The notes under the pieces were generated by a model that was given only the letters and a program-made list of their open reading frames with translations, searched no databases and had not been told where the DNA came from. The translations under genes were made by a program, and so were the position numbers. This document shows, piece by piece, positions 26,942 through 37,800 of a stretch of 64,000 bases of DNA (positions within the stretch are counted from its first letter, which is position 1; each line of letters opens with the position of its first letter). The stretch is from Bacteroides eggerthii (GTDB lineage: Bacteria; Bacteroidota; Bacteroidia; Bacteroidales; Bacteroidaceae): assembly GCF_025146565.1 (NCBI RefSeq), contig NZ_CP102258.1, positions 3,194,001-3,258,000 of the forward strand, given 5' to 3'.

Positions 26942-28242
26942 TTATTCCTTATAGGCATTTTAAAAGTCAATGGAATCTCTTTTCTGAGCATACGAGCAGC
27001 TTCACCTGTCAACCATAGATAATGATCTGAAGGTTGCCCATCCATATCTATAAACTTAGCTACATCACTAACCGGATAATCACCTGTACACTTAAATATA
27101 GCAGTGCCTTCATCTACTTCGTCAAACATTGCAACATAAATCATTTCAGCACCTGCCAGCATTGCGGTCGAAAGTTGCTGCCAATAAAAGCGACCACCCT
27201 GTCGTGGAATACTCCCAACAGGTTTCACGTCATCCGGGAATTCTAATTTACTAAGATTATGCCAGCTAAAACCAGGAGTTACCGCCGGTACATAATCTAT
27301 CCCATTTTCTTTACACCAACAAAGGTCACCAATTATCAGATCACGAAAACGATCCATATCATTATGTAAAAGAGGAGAAAAACGCTGAATAGTCCATGGC
27401 AAAACTATATCCGCTTTTTTGATCATTACATGCAAGTAAGAATCATTGATACAGTCAGACTCCAAATTACGCCAAAACGTAGGAACGCCCAACATTACTG
27501 TACAACCGCCATACACAGAATCGTTTTGCAAAAAATCAATCAAACGATCCAAACCAATATTTCTAATATTGTAAGGACGATCGGGAAATCCTACTCCCCA
27601 TATAGCTACCACAGGTTTCCCATTATGATGCAGATAAGTTTTCTTTCCCGCCTGATTAGTTACTTTTTGATTATCTACCAGCCTTTTCCAATCTTCTATA
27701 ATTGAAGAACAATCTTCACCGGATTTTTTCAGTCCAGACAAATCATACATAACTGCAATAGCACGATTATACTTTGAGGCAGCATCTAAAGCATTTGCCA
27801 AAATACGATTAGGGACTGAGTTTTGTTGGTTCCCACGAGTATAATCAAAAAAACGTTGCACAAATACTCCATCTACTCCATATTCTTTCATCCATTTAAA
27901 GTGTAGATCAACAGTCGATTTATCCGCAGAACTGAATACATATGCTTTTCTTCCATCGGCATGTTTAAAAGAAGTTTCATAGATCCTTTCATATTCACTT
28001 ACATCAGGCCACACATCAATGGTACAATGGTTTTCATCAAATTGTTTTCCAGTTCCGTAATGACCATATCCTTGGCCGGTTCCATCTTGCGGTCCACGAA
28101 ACCAACCTTGATACCCTGCCATTATCAAACCTTTATAACTAGGATAAGATGTTTCTAAAGAATGTTTAGTACCTGCATATGACAATAAGCTCATACCAAG
28201 TATCCCTAATGTAACAAACAGTTTATTCTTCATATTCTTCAT
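26938..28242 (-). CDS. GH71/GH99-like glycoside hydrolase
   Basis: The 434-residue protein has a signal peptide (about 1-23). It fits the GH71/GH99-like TIM-barrel family: the start SYPSYKGLIMAGYQGWFRGP, VDGVFVQRFFDYTR, HHNGKPVVAIWGVGFPDRPY, VTPGFSWHNL and the late AMFDEVDEGTAIFK, whose two glutamates sit where GH99 has its catalytic pair. GH99 enzymes are endo-alpha-mannosidases/mannanases, and GH71 enzymes are alpha-1,3-glucanases. An endo-acting alpha-glycosidase here would fit with the two GH92 exo-alpha-mannosidases. A 169-bp gap upstream carries a possible -7 box (TATTTTTG, plus 28295-28302). Confidence 0.85.
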   Translation of the reverse strand: MKNMKNKLFVTLGILGMSLLSYAGTKHSLETSYPSYKGLIMAGYQGWFRGPQDGTGQGYGHYGTGKQFDENHCTIDVWPDVSEYERIYETSFKHADGRKAYVFSSADKSTVDLHFKWMKEYGVDGVFVQRFFDYTRGNQQNSVPNRILANALDAASKYNRAIAVMYDLSGLKKSGEDCSSIIEDWKRLVDNQKVTNQAGKKTYLHHNGKPVVAIWGVGFPDRPYNIRNIGLDRLIDFLQNDSVYGGCTVMLGVPTFWRNLESDCINDSYLHVMIKKADIVLPWTIQRFSPLLHNDMDRFRDLIIGDLCWCKENGIDYVPAVTPGFSWHNLSKLEFPDDVKPVGSIPRQGGRFYWQQLSTAMLAGAEMIYVAMFDEVDEGTAIFKCTGDYPVSDVAKFIDMDGQPSDHYLWLTGEAARMLRKEIPLTFKMPIRNK

Positions 28243-28294
28243 TATATATATTTTTTATACATTATCTATCATGCTCAAATAAGATTTCCTATCG

Positions 28295-28302
28295 CAAAAA
28301 TA
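28295..28302 (-). promoter_or_regulatory. Possible internal promoter before GH71/99-like gene
   Basis: The minus strand reads TATTTTTG about 53 bp before the start codon, in one of the few gaps over 150 bp inside the enzyme run. No -33 TTTG is seen. Confidence 0.3.
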
Positions 28303-28411
28303 AATTCTCAAGATTAAGCTTTTAGCCTTATTACGCTTATTTAGAGATTAATTTTTCAATTAAAATAGACATTCACTCTTTTTTGAGATATAAATATTTT
28401 CATTAGACATC

Positions 28412-31252
28412 TTACCTTTTATCAGAACCGCAAAGGATTCCCTTTCCTTCCTTATCAAACCTAAATCCAGAGATATAATAATTATTGGTTAATTCTATCA
28501 AATTTCCATACATTCCCAACCTTGCATATCCATTTAAGGTAACAGTATCTGGTATCTCTTGAGCAAAATAAGAAGTGTATACATGCGCTCTCCCTCCCCT
28601 TACATCTACTCCATACGTGCCCGAACGTGAAAAGTTAGCTTGTTGAAATGACACTATGCCACTATTTATGATAGCTCCAAATACAGGACTCCCCCAAAAT
28701 GCACTATTATACAATATTAGTTTAGCATCAGGATGAACTTTGCTTGTATTCATCTCTTTTCCCATAAGTACATATGATCTAACAGGTTCATTGGGAATTT
28801 TCGTATTAACCAGTTCGGAATTGACCGCAATTATTTTTGTGTCTTTGTCAGCATCTTCTACAAATAAAGAATATGTACATCCATCTGATCCATGTCCTAT
28901 CATAGTCATTTTACCAGGATATTTACCCGTTATCTCATCTTTCAAAAAGTGTATTCCATAAACCGAACCGTAAACAAAATTATTAAAGATCGTTTGATTT
29001 TTGACATCCGCAAATTTAAGAGCACTACAATTGGACTGCACAAAGCGCATCATAGCCACTCTCGGATAACCTTGTCCACCTTCTGGCAGTCTTGAGCCAT
29101 AATGGGGATTAAACTGCATGTTGCGGATAAAGCCTCCTTCCGCTCCACCACCAACCCAAATGCCCGCTCTCAAAGGTACACCACCTAAATAATCAACATA
29201 ATGCCCACTAGTATCATATGAAGCTAAATCTATCCCTTTATCGCCTATCGCTATAGTTACATTAATAACATATACTTTAGGCCCCTGCCCCTGTATCAAA
29301 AACGGGGTTTTTCTTGGGCTTTCAGCACTATATTCTCCGGATATAATGTTGAGCTGCGCTAATGTAATACCTCTAATACCCGCATTAGTCTCAAGTTGTA
29401 TGAGAGAAGGAGCATTTTCTCCTGCATCCCCACCATCATAATTGGTAAATATAGCAGTACCACCATTTTGTGTATGATGTTGTACGTCCCATGAACCTCT
29501 CAATTCCACTCCAGAAGGGATTTTTATAGGTTTGTCCACCAAATATCTGCCAGCTGGCAAATAAAGTGTACCTCCTCCCGAAGCCTTTAAAGCATCAAGT
29601 GCAGACTGTAATTCGCTTGATATATCCTTCACAGGCCGCTGATTATTAAATCCTGTTGCCCTTGAAAAATCTGCTTTCAACACTTGGTTTGATACAGGTC
29701 TCGGATGAGCAATAATATTAGTTTTTAGCCCTTTGGGAATCGGTTCAAATGCATATTTTTTATCAGTAATAATCTCTATTTTTGCATCATTGCTATGATT
29801 ATTAATTTTTAGTCGCTGCTTATGCCCAGAGTTTACAGATTTCAATGTACGCATATTCATGCCAAGATACACATGCTTATCATCATTTTCAAAATGACAC
29901 TGAGATAATAGTACATTGCCATTATTTATTTTAAGTGCATAGTCACTATATTTACCAAAAAGACAGCTTTCAAACGATATAACTCCATCGCTGCCATCAC
30001 TAACGATAGGCCCACTAAATTCTACTCCATTAAACTGCGTAGAAGTACTGAAATCTTTATAGAAATATACAGCATTACCACCTTTAGCAGCTCCGAATGA
30101 AGAATTGGATATAAGTATTCCATATGGGTTAACATCTTCTACATAAAGTCCATTTTCGCAATTATCTACATGAACCTCATACAATTGTGCATTAGGCGCA
30201 TCTGCAAAGCCGGGTTCGCGCCCAATCCAAATTCCTGTTTTATAACCTGAAATGTGTAAATAAGAGATATATTCCCAGTCCGACCGATGCATCTGAAACC
30301 CTACACTGTTAGCTTTTGTATATGCTGTTAATTCTGCAAGAGTTGGTGCTCCCAGAAGGCCTGATTTAGCCCAATATTCAGGACTTATGCTGACATTTTC
30401 AATACGCCCAATATCAGTACATACATGTACTTCAATGCCTTTATTAAGGGCCGTTATGTAGCTATCCAATACATAATGTAACTCACTTGGCGCAGAATTG
30501 AAACCGTTGTAGGAATTTACGAGAGTAACATGCTCTATCGTTGCACAATTTCCCTGAGTTTGAAACAATGTCCATGGATATGGTTTCACATCATTAATGT
30601 TCTGTTCAGGATACCAGATAGAAAGGTTAGTCACCCCTGTTCCCGCGTTCATTTCAATAAACCTATCAGCAATACTTGTGTAGGTAGTACGAAGTGCATT
30701 CCCAGCTTGGCTATCATTCCACCAGCTTTTCACACTTCCGTCATAGTTTGGTGCATTCTTCCCTACACGTACTTCAAGTATGGTTCCAAGGACCATCCCA
30801 TTATTGGATTCTGGAGCTGCCCAATCACCACGAAGCTGTACACCTGGATGAAGACGCAAAACATACTCATAGTTAAAGTCTTTCTTATTCTCCGAAGTCC
30901 CTTGACGTACTCTGACACTCTTAATCCCTATTTGTGTGCTATGAAATTCGTAATTTCCGGCAGGTATGTATACTACTCCTCCCCCACTTTCATAAGCAGC
31001 ATCAATAGCAGCCTGAAAAGCAGCTCTATTATCAAAACCAGGTTCAGCTTTAGCACCGAACATCGGATCTGTTACTACGAAATCGGATATCACCCAATCC
31101 TTTGTCGAATAAACTGTTTTAATACTGTGCTGTAATGTCTGTTGCTTTTTTATTTGTGCATCAGCAGTCTCAACAGAAAATAAGGCCATCAGAAATATTA
31201 CAAATATAATTTCTGATTTAACAAATATGTTATCTACATTTCTCTTATTCAT
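28412..31252 (-). CDS. Tandem right-handed beta-helix protein (GH55-like/pectate_lyase_3)
   Basis: The 946-residue exported protein (signal about 1-33) contains two similar N-terminal-cap motifs, each starting a beta-helix. The first is near residue 75 (FDNRAAFQAAIDAAYESGG then VVYIPAGNYEF) and the second near 545 (DISSELQSALDALKASGGG then LYLPAGRYLV). Each is followed by a GVxLRG(S/D)W turn. This duplicated pectate_lyase_3 architecture is that of GH55 exo-beta-1,3-glucanases, but the catalytic GH55 residues cannot be confirmed by eye. It could be another beta-helix hydrolase or lyase. It lies 29 bp downstream of a GH2 gene in the main operon. It is the protein in this PUL whose activity is least predictable. 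Confidence 0.82.
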   Translation of the reverse strand: MNKRNVDNIFVKSEIIFVIFLMALFSVETADAQIKKQQTLQHSIKTVYSTKDWVISDFVVTDPMFGAKAEPGFDNRAAFQAAIDAAYESGGGVVYIPAGNYEFHSTQIGIKSVRVRQGTSENKKDFNYEYVLRLHPGVQLRGDWAAPESNNGMVLGTILEVRVGKNAPNYDGSVKSWWNDSQAGNALRTTYTSIADRFIEMNAGTGVTNLSIWYPEQNINDVKPYPWTLFQTQGNCATIEHVTLVNSYNGFNSAPSELHYVLDSYITALNKGIEVHVCTDIGRIENVSISPEYWAKSGLLGAPTLAELTAYTKANSVGFQMHRSDWEYISYLHISGYKTGIWIGREPGFADAPNAQLYEVHVDNCENGLYVEDVNPYGILISNSSFGAAKGGNAVYFYKDFSTSTQFNGVEFSGPIVSDGSDGVISFESCLFGKYSDYALKINNGNVLLSQCHFENDDKHVYLGMNMRTLKSVNSGHKQRLKINNHSNDAKIEIITDKKYAFEPIPKGLKTNIIAHPRPVSNQVLKADFSRATGFNNQRPVKDISSELQSALDALKASGGGTLYLPAGRYLVDKPIKIPSGVELRGSWDVQHHTQNGGTAIFTNYDGGDAGENAPSLIQLETNAGIRGITLAQLNIISGEYSAESPRKTPFLIQGQGPKVYVINVTIAIGDKGIDLASYDTSGHYVDYLGGVPLRAGIWVGGGAEGGFIRNMQFNPHYGSRLPEGGQGYPRVAMMRFVQSNCSALKFADVKNQTIFNNFVYGSVYGIHFLKDEITGKYPGKMTMIGHGSDGCTYSLFVEDADKDTKIIAVNSELVNTKIPNEPVRSYVLMGKEMNTSKVHPDAKLILYNSAFWGSPVFGAIINSGIVSFQQANFSRSGTYGVDVRGGRAHVYTSYFAQEIPDTVTLNGYARLGMYGNLIELTNNYYISGFRFDKEGKGILCGSDKR

Positions 31253-31281
31253 TGTGCTGTTTAAATAGTTCTAATTCATAA

Positions 31282-34200
31282 TTAATGATTGTTCAAAGCA
31301 TATTTGATATAATTACACAATATTTTCCTAGCCATCTCTGCGGGCCCCGATGGATTATCCAAATTATCTACAATGTCTAGTGAGGAAAAAATAATCTTAC
31401 CTTTCCCGCAAGGAATAATTCCCACAGCAGTACCTAGTTCAAACGGAGTACTTCGATAGGATCCAACCACTAATTCTTCTCCTCGTATACGAAAGCCGAA
31501 TCGCTGATCACCATTTCTTACTACTGCCTGATAAGGCCAATTCAAAGCATTATTGACCGGCATGCCAGCAAATAATGGATGTTCTTTTACAAAATGAATA
31601 CCGCCTATCCAGTTTTTACCTACATTATAATAACCGTCATATTCTACATTTGTATATTCAGCTACCGCTTTCATCCAAGTTTCAGTACAATCAAGTAAAA
31701 TTAAAGTAGTCCCATCATGTTTAACTCGTTCTAATAATTTCCATGGAGTGATAGTAGTTGCACTTGGTCGGGACCATTTTAGTTGTATATAACCTGATTG
31801 GTGAGTCTGACGATATACCACCCGAATTTTTATCGGTTTCCCTGCCTCCATAATAACAGGCCTATCTTGCTTCATAGGAACAGCATTAAAATATTCATCA
31901 ATCAGCTGTTTATCATCAACGTACATACGCACCCCTCGATCAGTCTCAACTCCAAGCAGGTATTGTCCTGATTCAGGTGGACATATATACCCCTCCCAAA
32001 TTACTGAGAACGGCTGATTGGCAGGTATGGATTCATCTGGTTGGGCCCCTGCTACAAAGTTATGGTCCAATTTCATATCCGGTTTCACAGAAGCTATAAT
32101 GTTCATATCCGGTTCATTATACCAAGTCGCCTTTAAAGTAGTAATTCCATCTTTACCCTTAAAATAATCTGAAGGAATAACAACCGGTTCATCCAAAGAG
32201 GAACGATTCACAACAAGCCAATCTAATCTTTCCATATCAGGAGTAAAAGCAGGAAGTTCTTTCCCGACAGTTGCCTTGTAGAAAGCTGCAACCTTATCAT
32301 TATTATTCCCATAATAAGCTCCATTACCAGCTAAATCATTTGTTTCCCAATTCACAGCTATCACCTCATCATACCCATGAGCACGTACTTGTTGGCCATT
32401 CGCTTTTATATCTGCCGATATACGATAAGTACCCTCATTATTATTTATCGGAATCTTTACATTCTCCAATAAAAGTTGCCCAAAAGTCTCCCCTCCCTTA
32501 AGAGCTACATTTTCACTCCGTTTATAAACAACTTTTCCATTAGGAGCAATCATCTTTATTTCAAGAATGTAATTGCCTTTTAAGTTTACCTCGTTTACAA
32601 TGTAAAAGTCTACTGTTGCAATACCTGGAAGCTTTACAACCTGATTACGCGATGCAACGGCCACATACAACTGTTGATTGTAATACGCCAATCTTGAAAT
32701 ATCTCCTTTGGGATTACGATAAATATCCACAATACCCGAATGATTGTCATAGGGCATCGCTTCCCAACCATTCACCATATAGGCATCACCCAAGTTCTGC
32801 ATCCTCATTCCTTCAATTCTCCTTCCCTGATGTTCATATGAAACATTAGCCATCAAACGTGTTAAAGAATCAAGGGTCTCAAAATATGGTTCTAATTCTT
32901 TCTCCTGAAAATAATCGATAAAAGCCTTATACTGTTTTTGCCAAAAAAGACCATCCCATCCTGTTCTATCAGAACTTTTTATATTTTCATTTATCAACTG
33001 AATACGAGGAGGAGTCGAAATAGCTCCTTCCTCACCTCTCAAATAAACTTCTGTACGATTATCTGTATACATAAGATTACTCTTTGGTCCTTTATAATAG
33101 CTTTCTAACCAAGTCTCCGGACCTCCGGCACGGTGATTGTCAAACCAACCTTTTCGATATACAGCAGTATCAAATGGTAACATATGTGCTTTGGAATCTT
33201 CTTCCTCATTTTCACTATTTGCCCACCCAGAAGTAAACGTCATAATCCTACTAGGATCTACTGCATGGGCCTCACGCATATCATTCATGCGTTTTGCTAC
33301 AAGTTCTTTATCTTTCGATAAACGTCCTCCAAACTCATTAATCAAATTAAAGATTACCAAACTCGGGTGGCTGCGATCGCGATAAACCATACGCTTTAAC
33401 TTTTCATTCACAATAGTACGTATAAATGGATCATGATTAGCCGAATGGAATGAGCCCGGCTCCTCATAATAAAGCAGCCCTAGCTCATCCGCCTTTTCAA
33501 GTACGACAGGACTACCTATAGAACGATGAAAATTCAGCATATTCAGACCCAGTTTCTTGGCTGTAAGCACCTGTTTTTCAGCCATCTCAGGTGTAGCCAC
33601 TAAACCCGTAACAGGAAAATAGCCCCAGCTAATTGCACTTTTCAACATCATACGACGTCCGTTTAAACGAAACACCGCATTCTTTCCTACTCCATCTACA
33701 TTAAACCAACGAAAGCCGAAGTTTTTCATATCTTCATCAAGTACGTTTTTACCCTGCTTTATTCGCACACGACAAGTGTATAATTCAGGGGAAGAGAGTT
33801 CCCACAACTTAGCATCGGGAACATTTACAGGAATTATCACCTCATGGTTTCCTGAAGATAAAGAAAGCTTTCTCATGGTTTGCTTAAATACTACCTTATC
33901 GGGATTCTTTTTCTCACAGACTTGCAATTCAATATCCTGTCGTACGCTAAAAGACATCTTATTAGTTATAGACAATATAGCGTTCACTTTAGTGACTTCA
34001 GGAGTGTTCTGCATATAAATATCCGAAATAAAAATAGGATTTAAACTTTCCAGCTTTACTCTCCCAATAATTCCACTAAAACTTCTTCCCGGAGGAACAT
34101 TATACTTTCCCCATTTCAATATATCAAAATCCTGCCAATGAAAATTACCTCCAGGATTAGTAACACGTACTGCTAATAAATGCTCAACTCCCAGTTTAAC

Positions 34201-34713
34201 CTCATCAGTAATATCTATATGAAAAGGAGTTTCACCTATCAGATCGTACCCCACAAGTTTACCATCAAGATAGACTTCTGCACGCATTCTGACAGATTCA
34301 AAGTAAATAATAAAATGTTTGTTTTTCTGGGTAACAGGTAATGTAATCTTGCGATACCACCAACTAACCCCTCGAAAATCTTCAGGGCGAGGAGTATCAG
34401 AAACTGTGAGATATTCCTCCACCGTACCAGGTATATTTACAGCAACCGCATCAGGATTATTTTCCAGAACCTGCCATCCACCGGTAGGAGGGTTTACAGG
34501 CAATAAAGACAAATCAGTCACCTCATGTGGAAGGTAAAGGCGATCATTCTGCCAACTCGCTTCTTTATCAAGCCACAACGACCAACCACCTCCCGTCAAT
34601 AAGATTGTGTGCCTTCCTTCCTTTGCATATCCCTGGAGAAAGGTAAACATAGAGAAAAAACAAAATATAGATAAATACTTCAGCATAGATATTAGTATAA
34701 AAGGGTGTTTCAT
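31282..34713 (-). CDS. GH2 glycosidase with PA14 domain
   Basis: The 1143-residue exported protein has the GH2 order: jelly-roll sugar-binding domain (about 110-225), immunoglobulin-like domain (about 230-340) and TIM barrel (about 345-640). Acid/base Glu460 is in IFNLINEFGG and the nucleophile is Glu561 or Glu562 in LRGEEGAIS. Downstream lie another beta domain, a PA14-like domain (about 850-985: PANQPFSVIWEGYICPPESGQYLLGVETDRGVRMYVDD; read as two parts), and a C-terminal amidotransferase-like segment (LILLDCTETWMKAVAEY) with no obvious catalytic role. GH2 includes beta-galactosidase, beta-mannosidase and beta-glucuronidase; the choice cannot be made here. It lies 183 bp downstream of a second GH2 gene, with a strong hairpin in the gap. 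Confidence 0.9.
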   Translation of the reverse strand: MKHPFILISMLKYLSIFCFFSMFTFLQGYAKEGRHTILLTGGGWSLWLDKEASWQNDRLYLPHEVTDLSLLPVNPPTGGWQVLENNPDAVAVNIPGTVEEYLTVSDTPRPEDFRGVSWWYRKITLPVTQKNKHFIIYFESVRMRAEVYLDGKLVGYDLIGETPFHIDITDEVKLGVEHLLAVRVTNPGGNFHWQDFDILKWGKYNVPPGRSFSGIIGRVKLESLNPIFISDIYMQNTPEVTKVNAILSITNKMSFSVRQDIELQVCEKKNPDKVVFKQTMRKLSLSSGNHEVIIPVNVPDAKLWELSSPELYTCRVRIKQGKNVLDEDMKNFGFRWFNVDGVGKNAVFRLNGRRMMLKSAISWGYFPVTGLVATPEMAEKQVLTAKKLGLNMLNFHRSIGSPVVLEKADELGLLYYEEPGSFHSANHDPFIRTIVNEKLKRMVYRDRSHPSLVIFNLINEFGGRLSKDKELVAKRMNDMREAHAVDPSRIMTFTSGWANSENEEEDSKAHMLPFDTAVYRKGWFDNHRAGGPETWLESYYKGPKSNLMYTDNRTEVYLRGEEGAISTPPRIQLINENIKSSDRTGWDGLFWQKQYKAFIDYFQEKELEPYFETLDSLTRLMANVSYEHQGRRIEGMRMQNLGDAYMVNGWEAMPYDNHSGIVDIYRNPKGDISRLAYYNQQLYVAVASRNQVVKLPGIATVDFYIVNEVNLKGNYILEIKMIAPNGKVVYKRSENVALKGGETFGQLLLENVKIPINNNEGTYRISADIKANGQQVRAHGYDEVIAVNWETNDLAGNGAYYGNNNDKVAAFYKATVGKELPAFTPDMERLDWLVVNRSSLDEPVVIPSDYFKGKDGITTLKATWYNEPDMNIIASVKPDMKLDHNFVAGAQPDESIPANQPFSVIWEGYICPPESGQYLLGVETDRGVRMYVDDKQLIDEYFNAVPMKQDRPVIMEAGKPIKIRVVYRQTHQSGYIQLKWSRPSATTITPWKLLERVKHDGTTLILLDCTETWMKAVAEYTNVEYDGYYNVGKNWIGGIHFVKEHPLFAGMPVNNALNWPYQAVVRNGDQRFGFRIRGEELVVGSYRSTPFELGTAVGIIPCGKGKIIFSSLDIVDNLDNPSGPAEMARKILCNYIKYALNNH

Positions 34714-34797
34714 CTAGTCTATTTTTTTCCTGAATTCTAGATTTCAGCAAGTCCGTTACCTATTCCAACGGTGACAAGTCTTGGCTTTGTAGATTCA

Positions 34798-34832
34798 TTT
34801 TGTACTGTGGTCTTTATAACCACAGTGCAAAA
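34798..34832. repeat. Strong hairpin between the two GH2 genes
   Basis: Two 14-bp arms (34798-34811 and 34819-34832) with one mismatch flank a 7-nt loop. No T run follows on either strand, so an mRNA-processing or stabilising structure is more likely than a terminator. Confidence 0.6.
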
Positions 34833-34896
34833 TGATACCAGAGACTTCCGAATTATAGTACTTGACTATATCAATCTCTAAAAACAATGTTAACTA

Positions 34897-37800
34897 TCAC
34901 TTTAATAAATCATTTATCATATTTACCAACAATCTGCCTGCAATAGGATCAGTATCAGCTTTTTCCGTACACATGGTAGAAACAGTGGCTAATCCTTTTC
35001 CATCCTTTATTTGCAACAAAGTGAGTCCTCTCATTGAATCAATTTTACGAATACGGTCTTCCGGTTTTCCACCATCAATATAGGCATGTATCTTCATCTG
35101 TCCCGCCAATTCTATCAAGTTCTCATTACGGTTTACTTTTAAGGTCGCATTACAAGCTAATGGAATTTCTCTTTTATTATTGTTAAAATATCTCAACTCC
35201 AACACATCAATTTCATCAAATACCGAAGCATCATTACGTTCCATATTCACTATATCTCCTTCTGTCGGAATAATCCAATTCGTTATATACTCTGGATAAA
35301 TGTTTTTGGCCACTTCTTTACTATTCAGTAAAAGCAACCGACCTCCTTTGAACTGATAAGAGCGAAGCATCTCTTTTTCTTCATCTGTACATTCCTTCAA
35401 ACCAGAAATAATGCAGAGAGTAGCCTTTTGCTTAGAGTCGACCAATTCTTTCACAGAGGAAACTGTTTTATACTTAATCTGTAAAAAATCAAATTTAGAT
35501 TTCATTCCATCTTTATCCAATAAAACGATTTCTTTATCTTCTGATATTTGGCTTATATTCCATGTTTTACGGGCTAATACCAAATGATATTCATTTTCTG
35601 ATACTGGTATACCATCTTCTGTCAACTTCAATACTAATTTAGCATTAACCTTGTTAGCTGGCAGATTAACAGGCAATTGAATATTCGGTTCAATATAGCG
35701 ACGTCCATAATGCTTTACCTCTGGAACCTTTTCACTACCCCAAGCCATCTTCTCTCCTGTCTCATCCTGAATCTCCCAACGCAGCAAAGAAGTTTTCAAA
35801 TCTTTACCATCTTCACGATCATTTACAACATAAATGCGAGTAGTTAATTTATCACCTCCATAAAGATTACGTCCCCACAATTCTGCACTAACCAAGACTG
35901 GTTGCAAAGCACGTTTTAAAGCGTAATATGTAGGATACGGATCTATATTTTGATAATCATATACCTGACGGAACCAAGTAAGTAATGCAAAATGCAAAAT
36001 TCCAGATCCCTGGTCATTAGAACGACGAAGTGTCTCAGCCAATTCGCCTGTTATAAAGGATTGTACTGTAAGAAAATATTTAGGATCAGAGAAATCGTAA
36101 CATTCATATCCAATTAACGATTGTGGATTCTGGTGAATTAATTGATAAGAACGTGTAGGATGTCCTGTCTCGTTATTTGGATACCCTGTTGACATTTCTT
36201 GGCTAATGAGCGGACGATCCGGCATCTTATATCTCTTCTGAAACTCACCGTTAAAGAAACGGAATATAGAAAAATCATACCAATTATAGTATCCATGCAT
36301 ATCATCAATATCGCCATCATCTATGCTATTCATAAAGTCAGTACCAAATTTTTCATCTTTACCTTTAGCCTGATAATTGGAATCAAAACAAATAGGACGC
36401 GTAGGATCTATACGGCGCATTTCTTTCACTACATCTGAAATTACACGATACTTTTCTTTTGCACGTTCCAAATCATTGTCATTATCATAAAACTTCATTT
36501 CATTGTTTACAGTCCAGAAAAGTAATGACGGATGATTGCGATATTTCTTTAACAGACGTAAAAATTCTTCCTTCCACATCTCAATAAGTTTAGCATCAGG
36601 TAAAGGAGTGGAATGAATCATCAGCCAAGGCCATGTTCCTTCAAAACTAACACCAATTCCATTTTTATCCGCTGCTCTCATCCAAAGTTTATTCCATGGA
36701 GTAGTATGTGTGCGAGTTACATCCATATTACCAGCCTTCATTAATTGCATAAAAGTATTGGCCAAATTCAAGTCATTTGGAGCTAAAGCAAATGGTATAT
36801 GATTACCACCACGTAACCAATAGCGATTACCATTTAGAAAAAACAGCCCTTCTTTCACTTCAAAAGTACGAAAGCCTGAAGTCTCTGTCATACAATCCAG
36901 TTCAACTCCTTTATGAGCAACCAAACGGAAACGGAAATCATACAAATTAGGATGATGAGGAGTCCAAAGACGTGGTTTTAAACCAGCCACACTATAAGTG
37001 AATATCTTTTCCTCATTGGCCTTTAATACTAATTTAGGCAAAGAAAGAGCTGTATAAAATGTTGCACCTGTTTCTTTATCTATAATATCTGTATAAAGAT
37101 CAAACTGTTTCTTTTTGGTATCATGGTTTTTCACTGTCAAATCAAAAGTAGCTCCCTCCAAGGTTGGCTTAATAAAGACATCCTTTACCTTTACCGGATT
37201 AGTAATAGAAAGCTTAACTGGCTGCCATATACCTGCAGGATCAGCACCATAAAACCCATGTGCTATATCTTTCAGAATATTATCATTCTTCATTGTTACT
37301 TTTCCACCTTCCTGCTCACTTTCACGTACGGAAGAATAGAAAAAATCAATAGCTGCACTACTTGCCTCAGAAGAATTGCCATCTACACGCCCCGTTACTT
37401 TCACTACAAGCAGATTTTTGCCAGGTTTCAATAAACGACTACCGTCTATTTGTATCTCACCGTACATGCCAATATGGGTTCCTGCTAACTCTCCGTTAAT
37501 ATAAATTTCAGCAATTTTTGATACCGCATCAAAAGTCAACGTCATAGTTTTACCTTCGACACTAGCAGGTAATTCTATCCACTGACGATACCAAGCTGCG
37601 TTTGTTTTTCTATAGTCAAAAGTATAACCTTCGCAACGTGCCGTTTCCTGCTGATAATATGTGTCAGACACTCCCTTAGGCTGATGTCCTGTTGGTGATG
37701 GCATTGTCTCGCCATGTAACCAGATACGAATCGGATTCCAAAAATTTGGTACTGACATAACATGCCAATTTTTATCATCCGTACCTAGTGCCACAGCATT

